Of a stretch of DNA of 64,000 nt, positions 19,913-28,728 are shown one piece after another. The stretch is from Ga0077530 sp046293075. Its GTDB lineage: Bacteria > Pseudomonadota > Alphaproteobacteria > Rhizobiales > Hyphomicrobiaceae. Location of the stretch: contig JBKBPL010000004.1 of the NCBI GenBank assembly GCA_046293075.1, positions 80,626-144,625 of the forward strand, read 5' to 3'. A program made the position numbers and the translations under genes. Numbering within the stretch: the stretch's first letter is position 1; every line of letters begins with the position of its first letter. The notes beneath the pieces were generated by a model. It saw nothing but the letters and a program-made list of their open reading frames with translations. It ran no database searches and was not told where the DNA came from.

Positions 19913-20656
19913 TCAAGCCCGTGCCCAACCGTCCGCACCGAGGCGCTCCTGCGGCGAGAAGCGCGATTTGTAGCTCATCTTCCGCGAGCCTTCGATCCAG
20001 TAGCCGAGGTAGAGGTATGGCAGTCCGAGCCGGCGCGCATACTCGATATGCTCGAGGATCATGTAGGTGCCGATGCTGCGGACGTGGTCCTCAGGATCGT
20101 AGAAGCTGTAGACCATCGAAATGCCGTCGGAGAGCTGGTCGCACAGCGCAACGGCCTTGAGCGGCGCGCCTTCGGCCCGCTGAAGGTGCGGCGTGTCGGC
20201 TCCGACGCGGTACTCCGTGAGGAACGTGTCGACGATCGAGTCCTCCACCATCATCGCATAGTCGAGGACGCTCATATCGGCCATGCCGCCGTCGCCGTGG
20301 CGGGCGTCGATGTAGCTGCGGAAGAGGCTGAAGTGTTCCGACGTTGCAACGGCCTGGATGCGGCGCGCTCTGAGGTCGCTGTTGCGCTCCTGAATGCGGC
20401 GGAAGTTGCGGCCCGGCTCGAACTCGTTAACGAGCACGCGCACCGACACACACGCTTGGCAGCCCTCGCAATAGGGCATGTAGGCGATGTTCTGACTGCG
20501 CCGGAAGCCGCCCTTCAACAGGTTATCGATGAGGACGCGCGGCTTGTCGTGCGTGAGATGCGTGAAGAGCTTGCGCTCGGCCCGCCCCGGCAGGTAGGGA
20601 CAAGCCTGCGGAGCAGTCACGTAGAACTCGGGGAACTGCTTTTGCTGCTCAGTCAC
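19913..20656 (-). CDS. bpt: Aspartate/glutamate leucyltransferase (bacterial N-degron)
   Basis: Transfers leucine from Leu-tRNA to proteins with N-terminal Asp or Glu, marking them for ClpSAP; 247 residues, full length. The N-terminal ATE domain has the conserved cysteine pair of MPYCEGCQACVSVRV; the C-terminal domain has YSFYDPE, SIGTYMILEHI, YLYLGYWIEGSRKMSYK. The start codon is GTG (20656) with AGAGGG upstream. Historically annotated arginyltransferase; the Bpt specificity is assigned from family knowledge. Divergent from holC. Confidence 0.93.
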   Translation of the reverse strand: MTEQQKQFPEFYVTAPQACPYLPGRAERKLFTHLTHDKPRVLIDNLLKGGFRRSQNIAYMPYCEGCQACVSVRVLVNEFEPGRNFRRIQERNSDLRARRIQAVATSEHFSLFRSYIDARHGDGGMADMSVLDYAMMVEDSIVDTFLTEYRVGADTPHLQRAEGAPLKAVALCDQLSDGISMVYSFYDPEDHVRSIGTYMILEHIEYARRLGLPYLYLGYWIEGSRKMSYKSRFSPQERLGADGWARA

Positions 20657-20781
20657 CTAATGCTGCCCTCTCATCGATCCCGCACGGAATGCAGCATACG
20701 TGAGCGCGCGTTACGGTTTCAAGCGAGACGGTGGGCCAGAGGTTTCTGATACATTGCGCGAGACAGGGCAGGGGCCCGTGC

Positions 20782-21243
20782 ATGAGCGAGACGACGACGG
20801 AAGTGCTCTTCTATCACCTCGAGCGTCAGCCGCTCGAGCGTGTGTTGCCGAGCCTGCTGCAGCGGACGCTCGAGCGCGGCTGGCGCGCGGTGGTACAGGT
20901 AGGCAGTGCCGAGCGTCTCGAAGCGCTCGATGCGCACCTGTGGACCTACGCCGACGACAGCTTCCTGCCCCATGGTACCGCCAAGGAAGGCGCGGGCGAG
21001 CGCCAGCCTATCCTGCTGACGCTCGGCGAGGAGAACGACAATGGCGCCGGCGTTCGCTTCCTGATCGACGGCGCGGACATGGAGACCTTCACAGGCTATA
21101 TCCGCGTCGTGGTGATCTTCGACGGGCGGGACGAGGCGGCCGTTGCTGCAGCGCGCGCGCAATGGCAGCGGGTGCGGGCGCAGGGGTGCAAGGCAACCTA
21201 CTGGCGCCAGAGCGATGCCGGGCGCTGGGAGCAGATGGCTTGA
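20782..21243 (+). CDS. holC: DNA polymerase III subunit chi
   Basis: Clamp-loader-associated subunit that links the replisome to SSB; 153 residues. The chi fold is recognisable from EVLFYHLERQPLERVLPSLLQRTLERGWR, LDAHLWTYADDSFLPHG, QPILLTL, and YIRVVVIFDG. The start ATG at 20782 (MSETTTEV) is chosen because the family begins here and AGGGGC lies upstream. It stands alone between bpt (divergent) and a convergent hypothetical gene. Confidence 0.9.
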   Translation: MSETTTEVLFYHLERQPLERVLPSLLQRTLERGWRAVVQVGSAERLEALDAHLWTYADDSFLPHGTAKEGAGERQPILLTLGEENDNGAGVRFLIDGADMETFTGYIRVVVIFDGRDEAAVAAARAQWQRVRAQGCKATYWRQSDAGRWEQMA

Positions 21244-21257
21244 GCACGATCGCGCGG

Positions 21258-21824
21258 TCAGTGCCGCGTGCCGAGCGTGCGGGGCCAGTAGTGCGCCGGG
21301 CCGGTCCCAGCAGGCCTCGGCTCGACAACATCGGCCATGGTGCGGAGCATGGCGGCCATGGCATGGCCGTTCGCGGTCCTGTAGGCGGCAGCGATGGGTT
21401 GCCACATGTCACCCGCGACCGGAGCCGCGCCAGCCTGCCACGGCCGAGGGAGCGAGGGGGTCGCGGCCTCAAGCCATAACTGCTGCCAAAGGGCGAACGG
21501 GTTGCTGCCGGACGCTGTCCGTTCGGCGGGGAGCCAGGGGAGAAACGGGCTTGCACCAGCCAGTCCCGACAGCGGGAGTGTTTGCGGCCAGAGAGGCACC
21601 CAGGCACCAACGGCCAGGGCGGCGGGCCAGCGCGGGACGTCCACCGTTGCGCGCGGCTGCTGGGGGGGCATCCACCACGGGGAGGCCGTCGAGGAAACCG
21701 AACGTGCCGGCGCCGGGCTGAGCAGGCCGCTCCAAAGCTCAGCGGTCGCCCGCATCATCTGGATGGAGCTATCGATCCAGATGCGCGCGAAGGCTGCCGG
21801 GAGATCCAGTGGACGCGCGTGCAT
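21258..21824 (-). CDS. Hypothetical Trp/Pro/Ala-rich protein
   Basis: 188 residues, start ATG with GAGG about 8 nt upstream. An N-terminal amphipathic helix (AAFARIWIDSSIQMMRATAELW) is followed by a proline-rich low-complexity middle with many tryptophans, then a second helical block (NPFALWQQLWLEAA ... ANGHAMAAMLRTMADV). No family recognised. The two helical ends around a Pro-rich linker recall phasin-like or granule-surface proteins, but that is only a resemblance. It converges on holC (14-bp gap). Confidence 0.6.
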   Translation of the reverse strand: MHARPLDLPAAFARIWIDSSIQMMRATAELWSGLLSPAPARSVSSTASPWWMPPQQPRATVDVPRWPAALAVGAWVPLWPQTLPLSGLAGASPFLPWLPAERTASGSNPFALWQQLWLEAATPSLPRPWQAGAAPVAGDMWQPIAAAYRTANGHAMAAMLRTMADVVEPRPAGTGPAHYWPRTLGTRH

Positions 21825-21978
21825 GGGAGCCTCGGGGCGCTGGCTGGCATATCAGTGAGCGATCGCCCTATATAGTGGGCCTTCTGCATTGCAGCAACAT
21901 TAACCTCGCAACGCAATAAGCACGCGTCCCCGCAATTGTGACGCGGCCCACATCGCAGAGAAGAGCCGGCCACAGCGA

Positions 21979-22473
21979 TCAGGGCCTAGTCTCCGCGTCC
22001 TTCGAGGGACTGCCTCTGAGCCAGTCGCCGACCATGCCAAAAATCGAGCCGCAGACGACGCCGTCCGGCCCGACCGTGTGGCCGTAGCCGCTGTCCATCG
22101 CCCGCTCTTGCCAGTTGCCGTCGCGGCAGTACTCGGCCTGCCGCGACTTCTTCTGGGCCGCGGCGGCGGCGCGCTCCTGGTCCTTGTCCTTGGGCCATGC
22201 CGGGTCGGCGGCGGCGGCGGTCGCAGCCGGCGGCGCCTGGCCAGGCTCGGGAAGGCGCTCGGTGCTCGGTGGCATGACAAGCGGCGCGCGCGGCTGAAGT
22301 TTCGGTTCCTCGCGCTTCGAGAGCGCCGCCGTGCTCAGCCCCACCGCATCGAGAAGGGGGCTGTTGATCTCGACGCCGTCCGCGCAGCCGCCCAGCAGTG
22401 CGGCGCTCGACATGGCGGCCGCCAACCCCACTCGTATGCGGCGGCTGATGCGTGCAGTTGTCCTGGCCATCAT
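21979..22473 (-). CDS. Putative lipoprotein
   Basis: 164 residues from the ATG at 22473; a second ATG follows immediately, and an upstream in-frame ATG at 22506 would lengthen the leader. A basic n-region and hydrophobic stretch end in the lipobox LLGGC with the lipidated Cys at about residue 30, so the mature protein should be tethered to a membrane. The mature part is Pro/Ala-rich with a charged helix (ERAAAAAQKKSRQAEYC) and a C-terminal block with two cysteines (CRDGNW, GVVCGSIFG). Family not recognised. It lies 69 bp downstream of lspA on the same strand, so the signal peptidase that would process it is encoded next door. Confidence 0.75.
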   Translation of the reverse strand: MMARTTARISRRIRVGLAAAMSSAALLGGCADGVEINSPLLDAVGLSTAALSKREEPKLQPRAPLVMPPSTERLPEPGQAPPAATAAAADPAWPKDKDQERAAAAAQKKSRQAEYCRDGNWQERAMDSGYGHTVGPDGVVCGSIFGMVGDWLRGSPSKDAETRP

Positions 22474-22541
22474 CTCCACCCCCTGCTCTGCCCGCTGTCG
22501 CCCCATCCACCGGCGCGCCCAGACGGCGGAATGTTCTTTAT

Positions 22542-23099
22542 CTATGAGCCCTTTGCGGCATCATTGCGATTCGGCCGCAAAGAGTCATACAGGAGCCCCG
22601 CAACCCCGGCAACAATGGCCACGTCGGCGATGTTGAACACGTACCAGCTCCAGCCGTAAGCGTGGAAATGGAAGAAATCCGCGACGCCGCCGAGGACCAG
22701 CCGGTCAAGCGCGTTGCCGAGTGCGCCACCGATGATCAGGCCGAGCGACGCTGCAGCCAGAGGGTGGATGGCGCCGCGCACCAGCCAGATCCAGAGCGCC
22801 AGCGAGGTGAGCACGGCGAAGCCGGCGAGCGCCCACTGCCCGCCATGCCCATCCTGGGCCAGCAGGCCGTAGCTGATCCCCGTGTTCTTCACGAAGACGA
22901 GCTCGAAGAACGGGGTGACCCGCACGGGCGCCCGCGTGGCGATGTCGTAGACATTGAGCATCCACCACTTGTGCGCCTGGTCGATGACCAGGACCGGCAG
23001 CAGCAGGGCGAGGCCGAGGGGGGCGTGCCCGCCCCAGAGCCAGCCGCGACGCGGCCTTGCCTCGTTCTCCAACAGGCCGCGGTCCTCGATCTCGCTCAT
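22542..23099 (-). CDS. lspA: Lipoprotein signal peptidase (signal peptidase II)
   Basis: Inner-membrane aspartic protease that cleaves prolipoprotein signal peptides; 185 residues. Four membrane helices are visible. The catalytic region is present: GNALDR, then the Asp of GVADFF (~D141), and the Asp of FNIAD (~D159). VFVKNTGISYGLL is the conserved periplasmic loop with the usual KN.G motif. The ATG overlaps the ileS stop (ATGA), giving the classical ileS-lspA coupling. Confidence 0.94.
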   Translation of the reverse strand: MSEIEDRGLLENEARPRRGWLWGGHAPLGLALLLPVLVIDQAHKWWMLNVYDIATRAPVRVTPFFELVFVKNTGISYGLLAQDGHGGQWALAGFAVLTSLALWIWLVRGAIHPLAAASLGLIIGGALGNALDRLVLGGVADFFHFHAYGWSWYVFNIADVAIVAGVAGLLYDSLRPNRNDAAKGS

Positions 23100-26000
23100 G
23101 CCGCATCGATCTCGCGCATCGCTGCGGCGTCGCGCGCCGACAGCTCGGGATAGGCCGGGTCGCTGCCGACGTCGGTCGTGATCCGCCATGAGCGCGCGCA
23201 CTTGCGGCCCTCGGCGCGGGCCGGGACGACAGCAATGCCCGGCACGTCCGGCAAAGTGAAGGCGCCTTTCGGAGCCGGGCGGTCGACGATGGCGATGCCC
23301 GAGGTGATGCAGACTTCAGCCATATCGACGCCTGCGAGCGCAGCGCCGAGATCGCTGTCGGCAACGTGGATGATCGGCGCCGCCTCGAGGCTCGAGCCGA
23401 TCCGCTTGGCTGCCCGCTCCATCTCGAGCGCGCCGGTGACGACCGAGCGCACCCGCCGCACGCGTTCCCACTTGGCGTCGAGCGCATCGTCGCGCCACTC
23501 AGGCGGCGCCGCCTTGAACGTCTCGAGGTGCACCGAGCCCTCTTGGCTCGGATAGCGCGTGAGCCAGGCCTCCTCGGCCGTGAAGACAAGGATCGGCGCC
23601 AGCCACGTCGTCACGCACTGGAAGATGTGCTCGACGCAAGTCAGCGCCGCACGCCGCCGCAGGCTCGACGGCGCGTCGCAGTAGAGCGCATCCTTGCGCA
23701 CATCGAAATAGAAGGCCGACAGCTCGGTGTTCATGAACTGCGCCAGCGCCGAGACAACGCGCTTGTAGTCGTACTCCACGTAGGCGCGGCGCACGAGCGG
23801 CTCCAGCATGGCGAGCTGATGGAGCATGTAGCGCTCGAGTTCCGGCATGTCGGCCGGTGCGACCTCCTGTGCGGGATCATGGTGCGCGAGCGTGCCGAGC
23901 ATCCAGCGCAGCGTGTTGCGCATCTTGCGGTACGTCTCGACGAAGTTCTTCAGGATCTCCGGCCCGATCCGCAGGTCATCGGAATAGTCGGAGGCGGCGA
24001 CCCAAAGGCGGAGGATGTCGGCACCCGAGGTCTTGATGACGTCCTGAGGGGCCGTCACGTTGCCGACCGACTTCGACATCTTCTGCCCCTTCTCGTCGAG
24101 GCAGAAGCCATGTGTCAGCACGATATCGAACGGGGCCCGGCCGCGTGTGCCGGACGATTCGATCAGCGAGGAATGAAACCAGCCGCGGTGCTGGTCCGAG
24201 CCCTCGAGGTACATGACGCGGTCCTGGCCGCCGTCGATGCGGCGCTTAATGCCCATGAGGCTTGGGAAATGCGGGTCATTAAGCACATAGCTGTGCGTGC
24301 TGCCCGAGTCGAACCACACATCGAGCACATCGTTGACCTTCTCGAAGTCGGCAGGGTCGTAATCAGGCCTCAGGAAGCGCGCACCGTCTGCATCCGAGAA
24401 CCAGGCATCAGCGCCCTCGGCATACATGGCGTCGTAGATGCGCTGGTTGACCTTGGGATCGACCAGCACCTCGCCGTCGCTCTTCCTGACGAACACGGTG
24501 ATCGGCACGCCCCAGGCGCGCTGGCGCGAGATGACCCAATCGGGCTTGGCTTCGATCATGCCGGTGATGCGGTTCTCGCCCGACTTCGGCACCCACTCGG
24601 TATCGCGGATCGACTGCAGCGAGACCTCGCGCAGCGTCTTGGGGATCGGCAGATTGTGCCTGGCGAGGCCCATGGATACCGCTTTCGCCCGCAGCTCGCG
24701 CGAAAGCTTCTCAAGGTACGGGATCTCCTTGTCCATGTGGATGAACCACTGGGGCGTATTGCGGAAGATCACCGGTTTCTTCGAGCGCCAGGAATGCGGG
24801 TACTGGTGCTTGAGACGCCCGCGCGCCAGCAGCATCCGGGCTTTCTCCAGCGCGTCGATGACGGCCTGGTTGGCGTCGCCCTTCTCGCCCGTGTCGGTGA
24901 TGACGCGCTTGCCTTCAAAGCCCGGCGCGTCCTTCGTGAAGGCGCCGTTCTCGTCGACGGTGTAGGGGATCGTGGAATCGATGCCGAGTTCGTTCAGGCG
25001 ACGCGTCGAGGCCGTCCAGATGTCGAAGTCCTCGCGGCCGTGGCCGGGCGCGGTGTGCACGAAACCCGTGCCGGCGTCGTCGGTGACGTGGTCGCCATCG
25101 AGCAGGGGGACGTCGAACTGATAGCCGCCGAGGCCGGCATCGCGGAGGGGGTGGGCGCAGATCATTGCGGAAAGCGTTGTTGAATGCACAGGGCAGTGGC
25201 GCACCCAGGCGTCAATTTTCGCCGCTTTGCGCACGTCGTCGGCGAGCTTGTCAGCCAGTATCAGCTTGTCGCCTGCTTTAGCCCGGCTGCCCTCAGGCGC
25301 GGCCGTCACTTCATACAGCCCGTACGCGATCTTTGAATTGAACGAGATTGCCCGGTTACCGGGGATCGTCCATGGCGTCGTGGTCCAGATCAAAACGCTT
25401 GCAGCTTGAATGAGCGCGGTAGGTGCGGCGTTTGCGTCGCCCCAGTCGGCCTGCGCGCCGTGCACCACAGGAAACTTCACCCACACGGTGTCCGACTGAT
25501 AGTCGTGGTACTCGACCTCGGCCTCGGCGAGCGCGGTCTTTTCGACGACCGACCACATCACCGGCTTCGAGCCGCGATAGAGCTGGTCCGTTTCCGCGAA
25601 CTTCATCAGTTCGCGCGCAATCTGCGCCTCGGCTGGGAATGTCATCGTCGTATAGGGATGGTCCCAGTCGCCTTCGACGCCCAAGCGCTTGAACTCCTCG
25701 CGCTGCACGTTGAGCCAGTGCTCGGCGAACGCCCGGCACTCGGCGCGGAACGCCTTCATCGCCGCCGGGTCCTTGAGGTTCGGCTTGGCCTTGCCCTTGG
25801 CCATGTATTCCTCCTCGATCTTCCACTCGATCGGGAGGCCGTGGCAGTCCCAGCCCGGCACGTAGTTCGAATCGTGCCCGAGCATCTGCTGCGAGCGCGT
25901 GACGAGATCCTTGAGGATCTTGTTGAGCGCGTGGCCGATGTGGATGTTGCCGTTGGCGTAGGGCGGGCCGTCGTGGAGGATGAACTTGGCGCGCCCCTTG

Positions 26001-26158
26001 GCGCTCTCGCGGAGCTTGTCGTAGAGGCGGATCTTGGCCCACCGCTCGAGCATCCGGGGCTCCATCTGCGGCAGCCCGGCCTTCATCGGGAAATCGGTCT
26101 TGGGAAGGAAGAGCGTCTTGCTCCAGTCGCGCGCTTCGGTCGTGGTGGTGTCGTTCAT
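23096..26158 (-). CDS. ileS: Isoleucyl-tRNA synthetase
   Basis: Class I aminoacyl-tRNA synthetase charging tRNA-Ile; 1020 residues. The start ATG at 26158 gives the family N-terminus (DWSKTLFLPKTDFPM); a longer reading frame upstream is Arg-rich and not conserved-looking. HIGH signature at residues 73-76 (NIHIGHALNK), the CP1 editing domain in the middle (TTTPWTIPGNRAI), WFDSGSTHSYV, and KMSKS at 693-697. The C-terminal segment GRKCARSWRI lacks the Cys-x-x-Cys zinc pairs of E. coli IleRS, as in other alphaproteobacterial forms. Coupled to lspA. The ~310 bp upstream to the SDR gene probably hold its promoter. Confidence 0.96.
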   Translation of the reverse strand: MNDTTTTEARDWSKTLFLPKTDFPMKAGLPQMEPRMLERWAKIRLYDKLRESAKGRAKFILHDGPPYANGNIHIGHALNKILKDLVTRSQQMLGHDSNYVPGWDCHGLPIEWKIEEEYMAKGKAKPNLKDPAAMKAFRAECRAFAEHWLNVQREEFKRLGVEGDWDHPYTTMTFPAEAQIARELMKFAETDQLYRGSKPVMWSVVEKTALAEAEVEYHDYQSDTVWVKFPVVHGAQADWGDANAAPTALIQAASVLIWTTTPWTIPGNRAISFNSKIAYGLYEVTAAPEGSRAKAGDKLILADKLADDVRKAAKIDAWVRHCPVHSTTLSAMICAHPLRDAGLGGYQFDVPLLDGDHVTDDAGTGFVHTAPGHGREDFDIWTASTRRLNELGIDSTIPYTVDENGAFTKDAPGFEGKRVITDTGEKGDANQAVIDALEKARMLLARGRLKHQYPHSWRSKKPVIFRNTPQWFIHMDKEIPYLEKLSRELRAKAVSMGLARHNLPIPKTLREVSLQSIRDTEWVPKSGENRITGMIEAKPDWVISRQRAWGVPITVFVRKSDGEVLVDPKVNQRIYDAMYAEGADAWFSDADGARFLRPDYDPADFEKVNDVLDVWFDSGSTHSYVLNDPHFPSLMGIKRRIDGGQDRVMYLEGSDQHRGWFHSSLIESSGTRGRAPFDIVLTHGFCLDEKGQKMSKSVGNVTAPQDVIKTSGADILRLWVAASDYSDDLRIGPEILKNFVETYRKMRNTLRWMLGTLAHHDPAQEVAPADMPELERYMLHQLAMLEPLVRRAYVEYDYKRVVSALAQFMNTELSAFYFDVRKDALYCDAPSSLRRRAALTCVEHIFQCVTTWLAPILVFTAEEAWLTRYPSQEGSVHLETFKAAPPEWRDDALDAKWERVRRVRSVVTGALEMERAAKRIGSSLEAAPIIHVADSDLGAALAGVDMAEVCITSGIAIVDRPAPKGAFTLPDVPGIAVVPARAEGRKCARSWRITTDVGSDPAYPELSARDAAAMREIDAA

Positions 26159-26469
26159 GAGGTCGGCCTCAGGGGCTCGGACGGTCGGGAGGCCGCCCAC
26201 TCGGGGCGTGCTCCGTCTTGGATCGTGACGGCGCCGGCCAGTGATCGGTCCGGTCTGCCTTACGCGTTGATTTGACGTGCACTTCTGGCAAACAGATGTG
26301 CCCTCACCCGGCGCCCGGAGGCGGCCGGGACGCGAATTCGCCCGGGGCGGCGTATGAACGCGCGAAGCAGCATGGTCCGCCTCTCTTAGCGGCCGCAAGA
26401 CGCGCTTTCAACTGCGACCCGTGCGTTCTGCGGCGCCCTGTGCTTTCGATGTGCGGCGGACGGGCCGCC

Positions 26470-27216
26470 TCAGTAGTGGGCGCCGCCATTCACCTCGATG
26501 GTCTGGCCGGTGGTGTAGGCCGCGTCCGGCTGGCAGAGCATGGTCACGATATGGGCAATCTCCTCGGGCCGTCCGTCGCGTCCCATGGGGTTGGCGGCCG
26601 CAGCCGTCCCGCTGGGCCGGGCGCCGGCCGCGCCACTGCGCACCGTGTCGATGGCGCCCGGCGCAACGACATTGACCGTAATGTTGTGAGGGGCCAGCTC
26701 ACTGGCCAGCGAGCGTGCCATGCCGATCATGCCCGCTTTGGCGGCGGAGACGTGTGCCCGCCCGGGCGTGCCCTTGAACATGGAGATGCCGCCGATGTTG
26801 ACGATCCGTCCCCACTTGCCGCGGATCATGTGCGGCGCGGCATAGCGCGTGCAAAGGAACGCGCAATCGAGGCTGTTGGCCAGCACCTCGCGCCATTCGG
26901 CATAGGACATCTCGACGAGCGGCGTGTTGCGGCGGATGGCGGCATTGTTGACGAGGATATCGACGCGTCCGAAACGGGTGATGGCTGCCCCGATGAGGCT
27001 CAGCGCGCCGGCCTCGGTCGAGACGTCGGCGAGGTGGCCGATGGCGGTCGCGCCCTCGGCCGTCAGCAGTGCCACCGCTTCGTCGACACCTTCCTTGTCC
27101 TGGCGCGCATGAATGACGACCGACGCCCCTGCGCCGGCGAGCATTTTCGCCGTCGCGCGGCCGATATTGCGGGCCGAGCCGGTGACAATGGCGACCCGCC
27201 CATCGAGCGATGGCAT
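26470..27216 (-). CDS. SDR-family protein lacking the catalytic Ser-Tyr pair
   Basis: 248-residue short-chain dehydrogenase/reductase fold. The start ATG at 27216 has GGGGAGGA upstream. The NAD(P) motif TGSARNIGRA, the NNAA strand motif (LVNNAAIRR) and the PGAIDT loop are intact. The catalytic positions are not: alignment by eye to FabG puts Gly where the active Ser lies (IVNIGGISMFKG) and Val where the active Tyr lies (GRAHVSAAKAG), while the lysine is kept. The final region GQTIEVNGGAHY is typical. It may be a pseudo-enzyme, or use other residues; I have seen the HVSAAK variant as a recurring SDR subgroup (recollection, unchecked). Likely monocistronic. Confidence 0.85.
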   Translation of the reverse strand: MPSLDGRVAIVTGSARNIGRATAKMLAGAGASVVIHARQDKEGVDEAVALLTAEGATAIGHLADVSTEAGALSLIGAAITRFGRVDILVNNAAIRRNTPLVEMSYAEWREVLANSLDCAFLCTRYAAPHMIRGKWGRIVNIGGISMFKGTPGRAHVSAAKAGMIGMARSLASELAPHNITVNVVAPGAIDTVRSGAAGARPSGTAAAANPMGRDGRPEEIAHIVTMLCQPDAAYTTGQTIEVNGGAHY

Positions 27217-27459
27217 GGTGTGATCCTCCCCTTGACTATGATACGCCGCCCGTCGCACGGCGCCGGCGCTCAGCCCAACCATAGCGCGGCTCGCCCGGCC
27301 CGCCACGTCCCCGCGCGCAGACCACAGGCGCGTCTATGCCTTCGCCCCCTGCGCCGCCTCGGTTGCGCGGGCGCTGCCCTGGTGCAACAGTGCCGGCACG
27401 CACGGCGAATCGATTGAGCGCGCCACGCCCGCTGGAATCTGCCGGAGGTTGGCCATTCC

Positions 27460-28728
27460 ATGAGCAGCGACAAACCGGCCAAGTGGGGTGGCGGGCGGCG
27501 GCGTGGCGCGGAGACGAAGCCGGCACCGGCCACGGCCGCCCCCTCGACGCTGAGGCCTCGTGTCTCGGTGGCACAGCCACAGCGCCGAATTGACTCAGGC
27601 CGCCCGTTCAGTTCGGCCGACCGCGCCGCCGCCGAGCGCGACGCAAGCCTCGGGCGCAAGGTTGCCGCGGCCGTGCTCGCGGTCACCGTCCTCGTTTTTG
27701 GCTCGAACTACGCGGGGTTCTGGGAGTCTCCCGGTCAGCGCGAGGCACGCCTGCAGGCCGAGCGCGGGCGGCCTGGGCCGGCCAAGGAGGCGGCCGACAA
27801 GCAGCGCATCGCCATGGAGCGGCGCGAGGCCGACCGCCGCGAGTCCGAGCAGCTCGCCCGCGAGCGCGCCGCACAGCGCAGGGCGGCCGACGATGAAGCA
27901 GCGCGGCGCGCCCGCGAGGAGGCCGCAAAGCAGAAGGCCAAGGAAGAGGGCCGCCCGCCGCCCGCGCCGGTGCGGCCTAACCTGGCCGAGACGGACTGCC
28001 AGACGACGCGGCCCATTTCCGTGATCGTCCCCGCCTGCTCGGCGATCCTTGCGCAACACAGCGACTATGCCGAAGCCTATGCCGTCCGCGGCTGGGCCTT
28101 GCGCGAGCGCAATCAGCCCGAGCGGGCGCTGACCGACTTCAATCGCGCGCTACAGCTTGAGCCGAACAATGCCGCCACCCACGCACAGCGGGCGCTGACC
28201 TATGCCCGCCTGCGCGACTTCGACCGCGGGCTCGCGGACTACAACAGGGCCATCGAGCTGAGCCCGCAGAGCGCGAGCTTCTACATTGACCGCGGCGTCG
28301 CCTACATGGAACTCAAGGACTTCCCGCGCGCCACGGCGGACTTCGACCGCGCCGTTGAGCTCGACCCACGCTATCCGCTCGCCTACAACAACCGGGCGCG
28401 CGCGATCGCGCTCGGGACCGGCGATCATCGCCGCGCCATCCTTGATCTCGACCGCGCGATCGAGCTCAATCCGAAATATGCGCTGGCCTTTGAGAACCGC
28501 GGCCTCAGCCATCTCGAGTTGAAGGACCTCACCAAGGCCCTTGCCGATTTCAACAGCGCGATCGAGATCAATCCGCGCTCGGCCCGCGCGCTCAACGCGC
28601 GCGGTGTTGCCTACGAGCGCCAGGGCCATCGCGATCTCGCGATCACCGACTACCGGCGCGCCCTCGATGCCGACCCGACTTTCTCCGCCGCACGCGAGAA
28701 CCTCACAAGGCTGGGTGAAAAGCTATGA
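27460..28728 (+). CDS. Membrane-anchored coiled-coil/TPR protein A
   Basis: 422 residues: a disordered, basic Pro/Ala-rich N-terminus (1-60), one membrane helix (~67-87), a charged coiled coil rich in Ala/Arg/Glu (~92-160), a Cys-bearing linker (ETDCQTTRPISV), and about six TPR units (~195-415) with the usual YAxRGxA...A..DF.RA..L.P pattern. Topology predicts cytoplasmic N-terminus and periplasmic TPR domain. Start supported by GCCGGAGG. Its TGA overlaps the ATG of a paralogue (28725), so they are coupled. TPR scaffolds bind proteins; the partner is unknown. Confidence 0.85.
   Translation: MSSDKPAKWGGGRRRGAETKPAPATAAPSTLRPRVSVAQPQRRIDSGRPFSSADRAAAERDASLGRKVAAAVLAVTVLVFGSNYAGFWESPGQREARLQAERGRPGPAKEAADKQRIAMERREADRRESEQLARERAAQRRAADDEAARRAREEAAKQKAKEEGRPPPAPVRPNLAETDCQTTRPISVIVPACSAILAQHSDYAEAYAVRGWALRERNQPERALTDFNRALQLEPNNAATHAQRALTYARLRDFDRGLADYNRAIELSPQSASFYIDRGVAYMELKDFPRATADFDRAVELDPRYPLAYNNRARAIALGTGDHRRAILDLDRAIELNPKYALAFENRGLSHLELKDLTKALADFNSAIEINPRSARALNARGVAYERQGHRDLAITDYRRALDADPTFSAARENLTRLGEKL

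Noticed and set aside
25860..25885. tRNA-like GTTCGAATC in the ileS region
   Set aside because: It lies within the intact ileS reading frame with no acceptor or anticodon stem around it.
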